This document shows positions 34,679 through 42,309 of a stretch of DNA of 64,000 nt, in pieces. A model generated the notes under the pieces. That model searched no databases. It worked only from the letters and a program-made list of their open reading frames with translations, and had not been told where the DNA came from. Positions within the stretch are counted from its first letter, which is position 1. Each line of letters starts with the position of its first letter. The DNA comes from an uncultured Pseudokineococcus sp. (GTDB lineage Bacteria; Actinomycetota; Actinomycetes; Actinomycetales; Quadrisphaeraceae), in NCBI RefSeq assembly GCF_947499845.1, contig NZ_CANMPM010000002.1, forward strand, positions 124,001 through 188,000, read 5' to 3'. The position numbers were made by a program, and so were the translations under genes.

Positions 34679-35611
34679 TCAGTAGCGCACGAAGTAGACG
34701 TCCGAGGTCCACATGTCGCGCAGCGACACCGACTTGCCCGGGCGGGGCGAGTCGTACCACTGGTTGCCGCCGGCGTAGATGCCGACGTGCGAGCCGTCGG
34801 AGACGACGGCGAGGTCGCCGGGCTGCGCCTCCGAGCGGGAGACCCGCTGGCCGGCGGCGCCCTGGGCGGCGGCGGTGCGGGGCAGCGAGATGCCCGCCTG
34901 GGCGAAGACGTACTGCGTGAAGCCGGAGCAGTCGAAGCCCGCGGGCGTCGTGCCGCCGTAGGAGTAGGGCGTGCCGACGTACTGGGCGGCGATGTCGAGA
35001 ACCGAGCCGCCGGCCGAGGACGGGGCGGCGGGGGCCGGCTCGGGCTCGGGCGCCGGGGCGGGCTCCGGCTCGGGGGCCGGGGCTGCCTCGGGCTCGGGGG
35101 CCTGCTCCACCGGCGCGGGGGCGCTGCGCTCGGCGGTCCGGGAGGTGCTCTCCGTGCCCCGGCCGGACGACTCGCTCGACGAGCCCTCGTCCGAGGAGGT
35201 CTCGTCGGCCGGCTCGTCGGCGTCGGCCTCGTCGGCCACGACGACCGGCGCGGGGGGCGGCGGCGGGGGCGGGGGCGCGATGACGCCGAGGGCGGCGCCA
35301 CGGGCGAAGGTCACGGGCACGTCCGCGGCGACGGTCAGCGCCTCGGTGGCGACGGGCGCCGCCGTCTCGACGCGCTCGGCGGGCGCCGTCAGCGCCGGGG
35401 CGGGGCGAGGGGCGCCCTCGCGCGGCTCCGCGACGGAGGCGCTCGTGCCGAGCGTCAGGACGAGGCCCGTGGAGGCGCCGATGACGACGCCGCGGCGGGC
35501 GACCACGCCGGCGCGCGCGGCGACGGCCTGCTGCAGGCCGGTGATGGGGGTCGACACGGGCCCGGGGGCGGCGTGGCGGGCGCGGTGGCGCGCGGAGGCG
35601 TGCAGGGGCAC
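34679..35611 (-). CDS. secreted NlpC/P60 (C40) peptidoglycan endopeptidase
   Basis: A 310-aa cell-wall hydrolase cleaving D-Glu/meso-DAP-type peptide bonds. The N-terminal region is basic, with a hydrophobic stretch (GVVIGASTGLVLTLGTSASV) ending in an export signal. A Pro-, Ser- and Glu-rich linker with PEPEPAPA repeats spans about residues 110-190. The C40 domain has YSYGGTTPAGFDCSGFTQYV with the catalytic Cys, then LAVVSDGSHVGIYAGG with the His. The start GTG lies at the end of a c-di-AMP riboswitch, as is usual for actinobacterial cell-wall hydrolases, so high c-di-AMP should lower expression. Confidence 0.94.
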   Translation of the reverse strand: MPLHASARHRARHAAPGPVSTPITGLQQAVAARAGVVARRGVVIGASTGLVLTLGTSASVAEPREGAPRPAPALTAPAERVETAAPVATEALTVAADVPVTFARGAALGVIAPPPPPPPPAPVVVADEADADEPADETSSDEGSSSESSGRGTESTSRTAERSAPAPVEQAPEPEAAPAPEPEPAPAPEPEPAPAAPSSAGGSVLDIAAQYVGTPYSYGGTTPAGFDCSGFTQYVFAQAGISLPRTAAAQGAAGQRVSRSEAQPGDLAVVSDGSHVGIYAGGNQWYDSPRPGKSVSLRDMWTSDVYFVRY

Positions 35612-35629
35612 GGGCGGTGACCTCTCCCA

Positions 35630-35830
35630 GTCGCCTGCGAGGTGAGCTGTCGGGTTCGGGTGGGAGCCACCCGGCCGTCTCCCCTGGTCGGGAGGACCGG
35701 CTTCACCCCGAGGTCCCGCGTCAGCGGGACGGCCGGAGCCGTCCCGCGCCGCGGGACCGGAGATCCTGGGTCCCCCGCCCCTGCCGTCGTCGAGCTCGCT
35801 GGGACCTGCGACCCGGCGGCAGGGCTCGGC
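35630..35830 (-). promoter_or_regulatory. c-di-AMP riboswitch (ydaO/yuaA class)
   Basis: Upstream of the NlpC/P60 gene the coding strand shows the ydaO blocks in order: GGTCGCAGGTCCCAGCGAG, GGGGGACCCA, GGGGTGAAGCCGG, and the strongly conserved 3' end CGACAGCTCACCTCGCAGGC. The class senses c-di-AMP and normally switches the downstream gene off. The edges are approximate. A TACGGT -10 candidate lies at 35873-35878 on the same strand. Confidence 0.88.
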
Positions 35831-36022
35831 GCTCCGGGGCAGACGCCGCCCGGTGCGCCGGGCAGCGCGCGGACCGTACCCCACGGTGACGGCGCCCGTC
35901 ACATCTCGGTAACGGACCCGCGCGCCGCGCACGACACGCCGTGACGACGGCGACGCACCGTCACCGAGGGAGGCTCGCCGCCCGCACCGCGGACGCCGTC
36001 GGGGCCAGCCGCCGACGGCGGC

Positions 36023-36028
36023 TAGCGT
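36023..36028 (+). promoter_or_regulatory. -10 hexamer of the metE riboswitch transcript
   Basis: TAGCGT about 12 nt before the first conserved riboswitch base, placing the transcription start near 36035. Confidence 0.4.
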
Positions 36029-36039
36029 CGCCGTCGCGA

Positions 36040-36220
36040 CTGGTTCCGCCGGCGTCCGCGCCGGAGGACGAGAGAGGGAACCCGGTGGGAGACCGGGACT
36101 GCCCCGCAGCGGTGTCCGGGAACGACCGCCGTCATCGAGCACTGGGCTCCGGCCTGGGAAGCGACGGCCAGTAGGAGGACCGAGAGGTCCGCGCCCGGGA
36201 GTCCGAAGACCTGCCAGCCG
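36040..36220 (+). promoter_or_regulatory. cobalamin (AdoCbl) riboswitch
   Basis: All hallmark blocks are present in order: GAGAGGGAACCCGGTG, GGGACTGCCCCGCAGCGGT, GGGAACGACCGCC, CACTGGG and CTGGGAAG, CCAGTAGGA, and GGAGTCCGAAGACCTGCCAGC. When bound to B12 it should shut off the downstream metE gene. Confidence 0.95.
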
Positions 36221-36221
36221 T

Positions 36222-36245
36222 CCGCCCGGGCGACCGCCCGGGCGG
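36222..36245 (+). terminator. hairpin just after the cobalamin riboswitch
   Basis: CCGCCCGGGCG and its exact complement are separated by 2 nt, beginning 3 nt past the riboswitch. It may act as a riboswitch-controlled terminator, since it lies 146 nt before the metE start. Confidence 0.55.
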
Positions 36246-36391
36246 TGGATGACGGCCGCTCGGGACGGCCGGAGCCCGCCCGCGCCGGCACGGCGCGCGC
36301 CCGCGCCCCGGCGCGCGGGGCGCCCCGCGCCGTCCGCGTCCGCGCGCCCGCCGCCCCCGGGCGCCGTCGTGGACTCGCGCAGGAGAGATCC

Positions 36392-38752
36392 ATGACCAGC
36401 ACCACCAGCACGGCCCCGACCGGCAGCACCGAGGGCGGGCTCGAACCCGCCCCGGGCCACCGCCCGTCGCCGACCGCCCTCGGGTACCCCCGCCAGGGGC
36501 GCGACCGGGAGCTGAAGCGCGCCCTCGAGGCCCACTGGGCGGGGCGGCTCGACGCGGCCGGCCTCCTCGCCGCCGCCGAGGAGGTGCAGGACCAGCGCTT
36601 CGCGGCGATGGCGGGCGCCGGGCTGCGGGAGGTGCCCGTCGGGGACTTCTCGCTCTACGACCACGTGCTCGACGCCGCCGCGCTGCTGGGGCTGCTGCCC
36701 GGCGCACCGGCGGCCGGGGGCCGGGAGGCCCGGCTCGCCCGGCTCTTCGCCGCCGCCCGCGGCGCGGCGGACGCGCCCGCGTGGGAGATGACGAAGTGGT
36801 TCGACACGAACTACCACCACCTCGTGCCCGAGCTGGGGCCCGACGCGGCGCCGTCGCTGCACGCGGAGGACCTGCTTGAGCAGGTGCGCGGCGCGCGGCG
36901 CCGCGGGCTCGAGCCCCGACCCGTCGTCGTCGGGCCCGTGACGCTGCTGCGGCTGTCGAAGCCCGCGGACGGCGCCCCGGCCGGGTGGCGCCCCGACGCG
37001 CTGCTGCCCCGCCTGCTGCCGGTCTACGCCGAGCTCCTGGCGCTGCTCGCCGCGGAGGGCGTCACGTGGGTGCAGCTCGACGAGCCGGTGCTCGTCACCG
37101 ACCTCGACGACGACCTCGCCGCGCTGGCCCGGGAGGCGACCGAGCACCTCGCCGGGCTGGCCGACCGCCCCCGGCTGCTCGTCGCCGGGTACTTCGAGCG
37201 CCTCGGCGACGCCGCGCCGCTGCTCCTCGCGGCGGGCGCGGACGGTCTCGCGGTGGACCTCGCGGGGGCCGACCGCGCCGAGGTCGAGGCCCTCGCCGCG
37301 CTGCCGGGGCTCGCTGGGAAGCGGCTCGTCGCCGGGGTCGTCGACGGCCGCGGGGTCTGGCGCCGCGACCTCGCCGAGGCCCTCGACCACCTCGAGGTGC
37401 TCGCGGCATCCGGCGCGCACGTCGACGTCGCCCCCTCGTGCTCGCTGCTACACGTGCCGCACGACGTCGAGCGGGAGGTCCAGCTCGACCCCGAGGTCCG
37501 CTCCTGGCTGGCTTTCGCCGACCAGAAGCTCGCCGAGGTGGCCGTGCTCGCCCGCGGGCTCGCGGACGGGCGCGACGCCGTCCGCGCCGAGCTCGCGGCG
37601 TCGGCCGCGGTGGTGGCCTCGCGGCGGGCCTCGCCGGTGACGCGCTCGGCCGCCGTCCGCGAGCGCGCCGCTGGTGTCGTCCCGGCCGACCTCGAGCGAG
37701 GGACGCCCGCGGCCGAGCGGCGCGCGCTCCAGGCCGCGGCGCTGGGCCTGCCGCTCCTGCCGACGACGACCATCGGCTCCTTCCCGCAGACGCCGGAGAT
37801 CCGCCGCGCGCGGGCGGCCCACCGCACCGGGTCGCTCGACGACGCCGGGTACGAGGCGGCCATGGAGGCGGAGGTGCGGGCCGTCGTCGCGGCGCAGGAG
37901 GCCGCGGGCGTCGACGTCCTCGTCCACGGCGAGCCCGAGCGCGACGACATGGTGCGCCACTTCGCCGCCCGCCTCGACGGCTTCGTCACGCCGCTCCACG
38001 GCTGGGTGCAGTCCTACGGCAGCCGGTGCGTGCGCCCGCCCGTCGTCGTGGGGGACGTCTCCCGGCCGGCGCCGATGACGACGCGCTGGACGGCGTACGC
38101 GCAGTCGCTCACCGCCGCCCCGGTCAAGGGGATGCTCACCGGCCCGGTGACCGTCCTCGCCTGGTCCTTCCCGCGCGACGACGAGCCCCGGTCGACGACG
38201 GCGCGCCAGCTCGCGCTGGCGCTGCGGGACGAGGTGGCCGACCTCGAGGCCGGCGGCGCGCGCGTCGTCCAGGTCGACGAGCCGGGCCTGCGCGAGCTGC
38301 TGCCCCTGCGCGCCGCCGGGCGCGCGGAGTACCTCGCCTGGGCCGTCGACGCGTTCCGCCTGGCGACCGCCGTGGCCGCGCCGTCCACGCAGGTGCACAC
38401 GCACATGTGCTACGCCGAGTTCGGCGACGTCATGGCCGCCATCGACGCCCTGGACGCCGACGTCATCAGCCTCGAGGCGGCGCGCTCGCGCCTGGAGGTG
38501 CTCGACGAGCTGGCCGCGGAGGGCTACGACCGCGGCGTCGGGCCGGGCGTGTGGGACATCCACTCCCCGCGCGTGCCCTCCGTCGACGAGGTGGCCGACC
38601 ACCTGGCACGGGCCCTGGAGCGGCTGCCCGCGGACCGGCTGTGGGCCAACCCCGACTGCGGGCTCAAGACGCGGTCGGTCGAGGAGGTCGCGGCGGGGCT
38701 GGCCTCGCTCGCCGCCGGGGCCGCGCGGGCGCGCGAGCAGCTGGCGGGCTGA
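36392..38752 (+). CDS. metE: cobalamin-independent methionine synthase MetE
   Basis: A 786-aa 5-methyltetrahydropteroyltriglutamate-homocysteine methyltransferase, making methionine without B12. The N-terminal half contains TALGYPRQGRDRELKRALEAHW and MTKWFDTNYHHLVPE. The C-terminal catalytic half contains TTIGSFPQTPEIRRAR, EPERDDMVRHF, KGMLTGPVTVLAWSF, QVDEPGLRE, and the zinc ligands: His/Cys in VHTHMCYAEF, Glu, and the final Cys in NPDCGLKTR. The ATG has a good ribosome-binding site (AGGAGAGATCC). The cobalamin riboswitch upstream represses it when B12 is present, presumably because a B12-dependent MetH exists elsewhere. Confidence 0.98.
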   Translation: MTSTTSTAPTGSTEGGLEPAPGHRPSPTALGYPRQGRDRELKRALEAHWAGRLDAAGLLAAAEEVQDQRFAAMAGAGLREVPVGDFSLYDHVLDAAALLGLLPGAPAAGGREARLARLFAAARGAADAPAWEMTKWFDTNYHHLVPELGPDAAPSLHAEDLLEQVRGARRRGLEPRPVVVGPVTLLRLSKPADGAPAGWRPDALLPRLLPVYAELLALLAAEGVTWVQLDEPVLVTDLDDDLAALAREATEHLAGLADRPRLLVAGYFERLGDAAPLLLAAGADGLAVDLAGADRAEVEALAALPGLAGKRLVAGVVDGRGVWRRDLAEALDHLEVLAASGAHVDVAPSCSLLHVPHDVEREVQLDPEVRSWLAFADQKLAEVAVLARGLADGRDAVRAELAASAAVVASRRASPVTRSAAVRERAAGVVPADLERGTPAAERRALQAAALGLPLLPTTTIGSFPQTPEIRRARAAHRTGSLDDAGYEAAMEAEVRAVVAAQEAAGVDVLVHGEPERDDMVRHFAARLDGFVTPLHGWVQSYGSRCVRPPVVVGDVSRPAPMTTRWTAYAQSLTAAPVKGMLTGPVTVLAWSFPRDDEPRSTTARQLALALRDEVADLEAGGARVVQVDEPGLRELLPLRAAGRAEYLAWAVDAFRLATAVAAPSTQVHTHMCYAEFGDVMAAIDALDADVISLEAARSRLEVLDELAAEGYDRGVGPGVWDIHSPRVPSVDEVADHLARALERLPADRLWANPDCGLKTRSVEEVAAGLASLAAGAARAREQLAG

Positions 38753-38765
38753 GCCCGGGAGGGCC

Positions 38766-38814
38766 GGCCACGTCCCGCGGGTGCGACCACGCGGTCGCGC
38801 CCGCGGGACGGGCC
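38766..38814. terminator. 18-bp hairpin between convergent metE and ideR
   Basis: CGTCCCGCGGGTGCGACC pairs with the downstream arm with one G-T wobble and a 4-nt loop; flanking GGCC extends it. It acts as a bidirectional terminator. Confidence 0.7.
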
Positions 38815-38821
38815 CGGCGCC

Positions 38822-39553
38822 TCAGGCGCGGGGGGCGACGAAGACGTGCGAGGCGACGGAGTCGGCCAGCTCGAGGCCGACCTCGGCGCCGTCGGCGCGC
38901 ACGACGACCGAGCCCTCGGCGCCGCGGCGCGCGGGCGCCCGGCGCTCCAGGGCCACGGCGCTGCCCGGGCGCACCTGCGCGGCCGCCAGCTGCGCCATGA
39001 CGACGTGGTCGTACTGCACGGGCTCCCCGAGGCGCCGGACGAGGAAGACGCCCTCCCGCTCGCTCGCCTCGACGAGGGAGACGACGCCGTCGAGGAAGGA
39101 CGACGACGCGTCGCCCGCGCCGTCGGGCGCGCCGCCCTCGAGCTCGCCCAGGCCGGGGATCGGGTTGCCGTAGGGGGACTCCGTCGGGTGGTCGAGGAGC
39201 TCGACGAGCCGCTTCTCGACGCGCTCGCTCATGACGTGCTCCCAGCGGCACGCCTCCTCGTGGACGTACTCCCAGTCCAGCCCGATGACGTCGGTGAGCA
39301 GGCGCTCGGCGATGCGGTGCTTGCGCATGACCCGCGTCGCGAGCGTGCGCCCGGTCTGGGTGAGCTCGAGGTGGCGGTCGCCGCTGACGACGACGAGCCC
39401 GTCGCGCTCCATGCGGGCGACGGTCTGCGACACGGTGGGGCCGCTCTGCGACAGGCGCTCGGCGATGCGGGCGCGGAGGGGGACGATCCCCTCCTCCTCG
39501 AGCTCGAAGATCGTCCGCAGGTACATCTCGGTGGTGTCGATGAGGTCGCTCAC
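38822..39553 (-). CDS. ideR: iron-dependent transcriptional regulator, DtxR/IdeR family
   Basis: A 243-aa Fe(II)-activated repressor. Residues 1-75 are the winged helix (LIDTTEMYLRTIFELEEEG, SQSGPTVSQTVARMERDGL). Next is the dimer and metal domain (RHLELTQTGRTLATRVMRKHRIAERLL, VHEEACRWEHVMSERVEKRL with Cys, Glu and His ligands, HPTESPYGNPIPG). A C-terminal SH3-like domain follows (VRRLGEPVQYD). The GTG at 39553 gives the usual IdeR start SDLIDTTEMY. A -10 candidate TAGGAT lies at 39611-39616 on the same strand. It probably controls the FecCD permeases at the left end of the window. Confidence 0.95.
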   Translation of the reverse strand: MSDLIDTTEMYLRTIFELEEEGIVPLRARIAERLSQSGPTVSQTVARMERDGLVVVSGDRHLELTQTGRTLATRVMRKHRIAERLLTDVIGLDWEYVHEEACRWEHVMSERVEKRLVELLDHPTESPYGNPIPGLGELEGGAPDGAGDASSSFLDGVVSLVEASEREGVFLVRRLGEPVQYDHVVMAQLAAAQVRPGSAVALERRAPARRGAEGSVVVRADGAEVGLELADSVASHVFVAPRA

Positions 39554-39802
39554 GCGGTGTCTCCGTGTCCGTCGTCGTGGCACCGAGCGGCGTCGGTCTT
39601 CCCTGGAACGATCCTAGAGTGGCGCGCCCCGGCGGCGCCTCCCCCGCCGCCGGCCCCTCCTCGCCGGCCCTCCTCGCCGACCCCTCGTGCGCCACTCCCC
39701 GCCGCCCTCACGGTCTCGTCCGCGGACCCCGCGCAAACCTCTGGCGCGGCGCCGGGGGCGGACGTACGGTGCCGCCACACGAGAGAGGAGGTGGTCCGTA
39801 CA

Positions 39803-39841
39803 GTGAGTGGTACAAGGACGCGTGAGGTGGCTGCCCGCTAG
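39803..39841 (+). CDS. tiny 12-codon ORF with a strong ribosome-binding site
   Basis: GTG to TAG encodes a 12-residue peptide (SGTRTREVAAR after the start). An unusually strong Shine-Dalgarno, AGGAGGTGGTCC (39786-39797), precedes it. No gene follows on this strand, so it is not an obvious leader peptide; the region to its right folds into a multibranched stem. It could be a small protein, a translated small RNA, or chance. No homologue is claimed. Confidence 0.35.
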   Translation: MSGTRTREVAAR

Positions 39842-39948
39842 CCGCCCGAGCACCTCGGACGACGCTGCCCAGCAGTCGAGTCCGGCCGCCGACCGGGGAA
39901 CAGGCCCCGGTGCGACAGAGGCGACCGGCGAGATCCCGGCAGCCACCG

Positions 39949-40012
39949 CAGCCCCCGGGTGCCGTGCCCGTCCAGCACGGCGCGACGTCGACGACGTCGG
40001 ACCCGGGGGCTG
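39949..40012 (+). ncRNA. structured element: 12-bp closing stem with two inner hairpins
   Basis: CAGCCCCCGGGT (39949-39960) pairs perfectly with ACCCGGGGGCTG (40001-40012). Inside lie a 7-bp hairpin (GCCGTGC/GCACGGC) and a second short one around GACGTCGACGACGTC. It may be a terminator or the 3' part of a small RNA that includes the tiny ORF. The strand is assumed from the ORF. Confidence 0.35.
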
Positions 40013-40042
40013 TTCCGCGCCCTGGCCCGGGGCGCCCCCTGC

Positions 40043-40269
40043 GCGAAGGTGACGCCCCCTTCACATCTGGGCCGCCTCCCGAAGTGAAGGTGACGCCTCC
40101 TTCACGCCCGGGCCCCCTCCCCACGCGAAGCTGACGCCCCCTTCACGCCCGGGCCCCCTCCCCACGCGAAGCTGACGCCCCCTTCACACCCAGGGCCCCT
40201 CCCCACGCGAAGGTGACGCCTCCTTCACGCCCAGGGCGCCTCCCCGCGTGAAGGTGACGCCCCCTTCAC
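40043..40269. repeat. 41-nt tandem repeat array, six copies, hairpin-forming core
   Basis: The core GYGAAGSTGACGCCYCCTTCAC starts at 40043, 40084, 40125, 40166, 40207 and 40248, exactly 41 nt apart, separated by CCCGGGCCCCCTCCCCAC-like spacers. Each core is an imperfect inverted repeat (GTGAAGG with CCTTCAC). 41 is not a multiple of three and no gene crosses it. It lies beside the 3' end of pdxH. Confidence 0.9.
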
Positions 40270-40285
40270 GCCGGCGGGTCGCCCC

Positions 40286-41050
40286 TCAGGGCTGCAGGCG
40301 CGCGAGGCGCCAGGCGCCGGCGTCGTCGAGCCGCGACGGCTCACCCGTGACCGACGTCCACGCCGCGCGGTCGTGCAGGCGCGAGGCGCGCCCGGCCCAC
40401 AGCTCGACGGCGACGGGCAGCACCCGCACGCCGCCCCAGGTCGGCGGCAGCGGCACCTCCTGCCCGGCGAAGCGCTCCTCCAGCTCGGCGACGCGGTGCT
40501 CGAGGTCGGCGCGGCTGGCCACGGGCTGCGACTGCGCCGACGCCCACGCCGCCACCTGCGACCCGCGCGGGCGCTGGGCGAAGTAGGCCGCCGACTCCTC
40601 GCGGGTCACCCGCTCCACGCGCCCCCGCAGGCGGACGTTGCGCGACATCGCGTGCCACGGCAGCACCAGCGCCGCGTGCGCGCGGGCCTCGAGCTGGCGC
40701 CCCTTGGCCGACGCGAGGTTCGTGTAGACGACGGCGCCGCGCCCGTCGAGGCCCTTGAGCAGCACCGTGCGCGCGTCCGGGACGCCGTCCGCGTCGACGG
40801 TCGCGAGGACGACGGCGCCCGGCTCGACGACGCGCTCGTCCGCGGCCGCGTCGGCGTACCACCGCTCGAGCAGGCCCAGCGGCGCGAGGGGCGGGTCGGC
40901 GGTCCACAGCGGCGCCTCGTCCTCGAGGCCCGTGCCCGTGTAGGAGACCCGCGCGGACGGGTCGACCACGGGCTCGCGCGCCCCGCCGTGCTCGCCCGAG
41001 GCGCCCGACGGCGCCCCGCCGCCCCCACCGCCGTGCTCGTCCGCGACCAC
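40286..41050 (-). CDS. pdxH: pyridoxamine 5'-phosphate oxidase
   Basis: A 254-aa FMN enzyme oxidising pyridoxine/pyridoxamine 5'-phosphate to PLP. Seen: RVSYTGTGLEDEAPLW at the substrate-binding N-terminus, PDARTVLLKGLDGRGAVVYTN (FMN site), SAKGRQLEARAHAALVLPWH, RGSQVAAWASAQSQPV, and the C-terminal WGGVRVLPVAVELWAGRASRLHDR. The GTG start is 7 nt from TACTCT (41058-41063), indicating a leaderless mRNA. It diverges from the citrate-synthase-like gene, a common actinobacterial pairing. Confidence 0.96.
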   Translation of the reverse strand: MVADEHGGGGGGAPSGASGEHGGAREPVVDPSARVSYTGTGLEDEAPLWTADPPLAPLGLLERWYADAAADERVVEPGAVVLATVDADGVPDARTVLLKGLDGRGAVVYTNLASAKGRQLEARAHAALVLPWHAMSRNVRLRGRVERVTREESAAYFAQRPRGSQVAAWASAQSQPVASRADLEHRVAELEERFAGQEVPLPPTWGGVRVLPVAVELWAGRASRLHDRAAWTSVTGEPSRLDDAGAWRLARLQP

Positions 41051-41057
41051 GCGCGGC

Positions 41058-41063
41058 AGAGTA
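41058..41063 (-). promoter_or_regulatory. -10 hexamer of pdxH (leaderless type)
   Basis: TACTCT on the coding strand, 7 nt from the GTG at 41050. Confidence 0.45.
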
Positions 41064-41129
41064 GGCCCGCCGGCGCACGGGCGCGCCGGGCGAGCGCGCC
41101 GCCCGCGGGGGCGGTGGAGGGGAGTCGCG

Positions 41130-42254
41130 GTGGACGACGACAGCGCGGCCGCGCGCGGAGCGGCCGCCGCGGGCGAGCACGGCGCGCCCGGCGGCCTGGC
41201 GCGGGAGGCGTCGCTCGCCGCGCGCGCCGCCCGGACCACGGCGGTGAGCGAGACGGGCCCCGGCGTCCTGCGCTACCGCGGGCGCGACGTCGCCGACCTG
41301 GCCGGCAGCACCCCCTTCGGGGAGGTGTGGGCGCTCCTCGTCGACGGCGCCCCGCCGTCCGGCGCCCACGACGGCGCCCTGCCCCCCGCCGAGCCCTTCC
41401 CCCTGCCGGTGCGCACGGGCGACGTGCGCGTCGACGTCCAGAGCGCCCTGGCGCAGGTCGCGCCCGTCTGGGGGCTCGCGCCGCTCATGGACACCCCGCC
41501 CGAGCGGGCCCGCGAGGACGTCGCCCGCGCCAGCGTCCTCGCCCTCAGCTTCATCGCGCAGTCGGCCCGCGGGCCGGAGGCGCCGATGGTCCCCCAGCGC
41601 CGCGTCGACCAGGGCCGCACGACGGCCGAGCGCTTCCTCCTGCGCTGGCGCGGCGAGGTGGACCCCGACCACGCCCGCGCGCTCGACGCCGGGTGGACCG
41701 TCCTCGCCGAGGACGGGCTGACGCCGGCCACGGTCACCGCGCGGACGGTCGCCGCCAGCGGCGCCGACGCCGCCGCGTGCCTGTCCGCGGCCGTCGGCAC
41801 GATGAGCGGCCCCCTGTGCGCCGGGGCCCTGCCGCGCGTCCTCCACGTGCTCGACGCCGTCGACCGCACGGGCGACGCCGACCGCGTCGTCGCGTCCGTG
41901 CTCGACGGCGGCCACCGCCTCATGGGCTTCGGCCTCCACGGCCGCGGCGGCCCCGACCCGCGGGTGCCGCTCCTGCGCGACGCCGTCCGCGAGCTCGCGC
42001 CGGCGCGCCTGCCGAGCGCCCTGGCGCTGGAGGAGGCAGGCGAGGCCGCCCTCGCCGAGCGCGCCCGCCCGGACGCCGACGGCCTGCCCCGCACCGCCAA
42101 CGCCGCGCTGTGGGCCGCCGTGCTCCTCGACGGCGCCGGCGTCCCGGCGTCGATGCTCACCCCGCTCGTGCTCTGCGCGCGGACGGCGGGGTGGTCGGCG
42201 CACGTGCTGGAGCAGCACGCGGTCGACCGGGGGGCACGACCCGCGAGTCGCTGA
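41130..42254 (+). CDS. citrate synthase homologue lacking catalytic residues (probable pseudoenzyme)
   Basis: A 374-aa protein aligned by eye to citrate synthase 2 (citA) of actinobacteria: GVLRYRGRDVADLAGSTPFGEVWALL at the N-terminus and PASMLTPLVLCARTAGWSAHVLEQ at the C-terminus are clear. The three catalytic positions are changed: the His of LADH is LAED, the His of GPLHGG is Cys (GPLCAG, about residue 230), the His of GFGHR is Leu (GFGLHG, about 267), and the Asp of PNVD is Ala (TANAAL, about 323). It cannot work by the known mechanism. The frame is intact and codon use is normal, so it is probably maintained. It is divergent from pdxH and is the last gene before the defence island. Confidence 0.85.
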   Translation: MDDDSAAARGAAAAGEHGAPGGLAREASLAARAARTTAVSETGPGVLRYRGRDVADLAGSTPFGEVWALLVDGAPPSGAHDGALPPAEPFPLPVRTGDVRVDVQSALAQVAPVWGLAPLMDTPPERAREDVARASVLALSFIAQSARGPEAPMVPQRRVDQGRTTAERFLLRWRGEVDPDHARALDAGWTVLAEDGLTPATVTARTVAASGADAAACLSAAVGTMSGPLCAGALPRVLHVLDAVDRTGDADRVVASVLDGGHRLMGFGLHGRGGPDPRVPLLRDAVRELAPARLPSALALEEAGEAALAERARPDADGLPRTANAALWAAVLLDGAGVPASMLTPLVLCARTAGWSAHVLEQHAVDRGARPASR

Positions 42255-42309
42255 CGGTCGGCCCGAAGCCGGTTACGGTGCGCGGCACGGGAAACGGGAC
42301 GGGAGGCGC

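Noticed and set aside
35886-35902. GTGACGG-CGC-CCGTCAC palindrome as a CRP/cAMP receptor site
   Set aside because: Spacing between the GTGA and TCAC halves is 9 nt, not the 6 nt of CRP sites; left unassigned.
40043-40269. Possible CRISPR array
   Set aside because: The spacers are as similar as the cores, the unit is only 41 nt in total and no cas gene is present; it is a plain tandem repeat.
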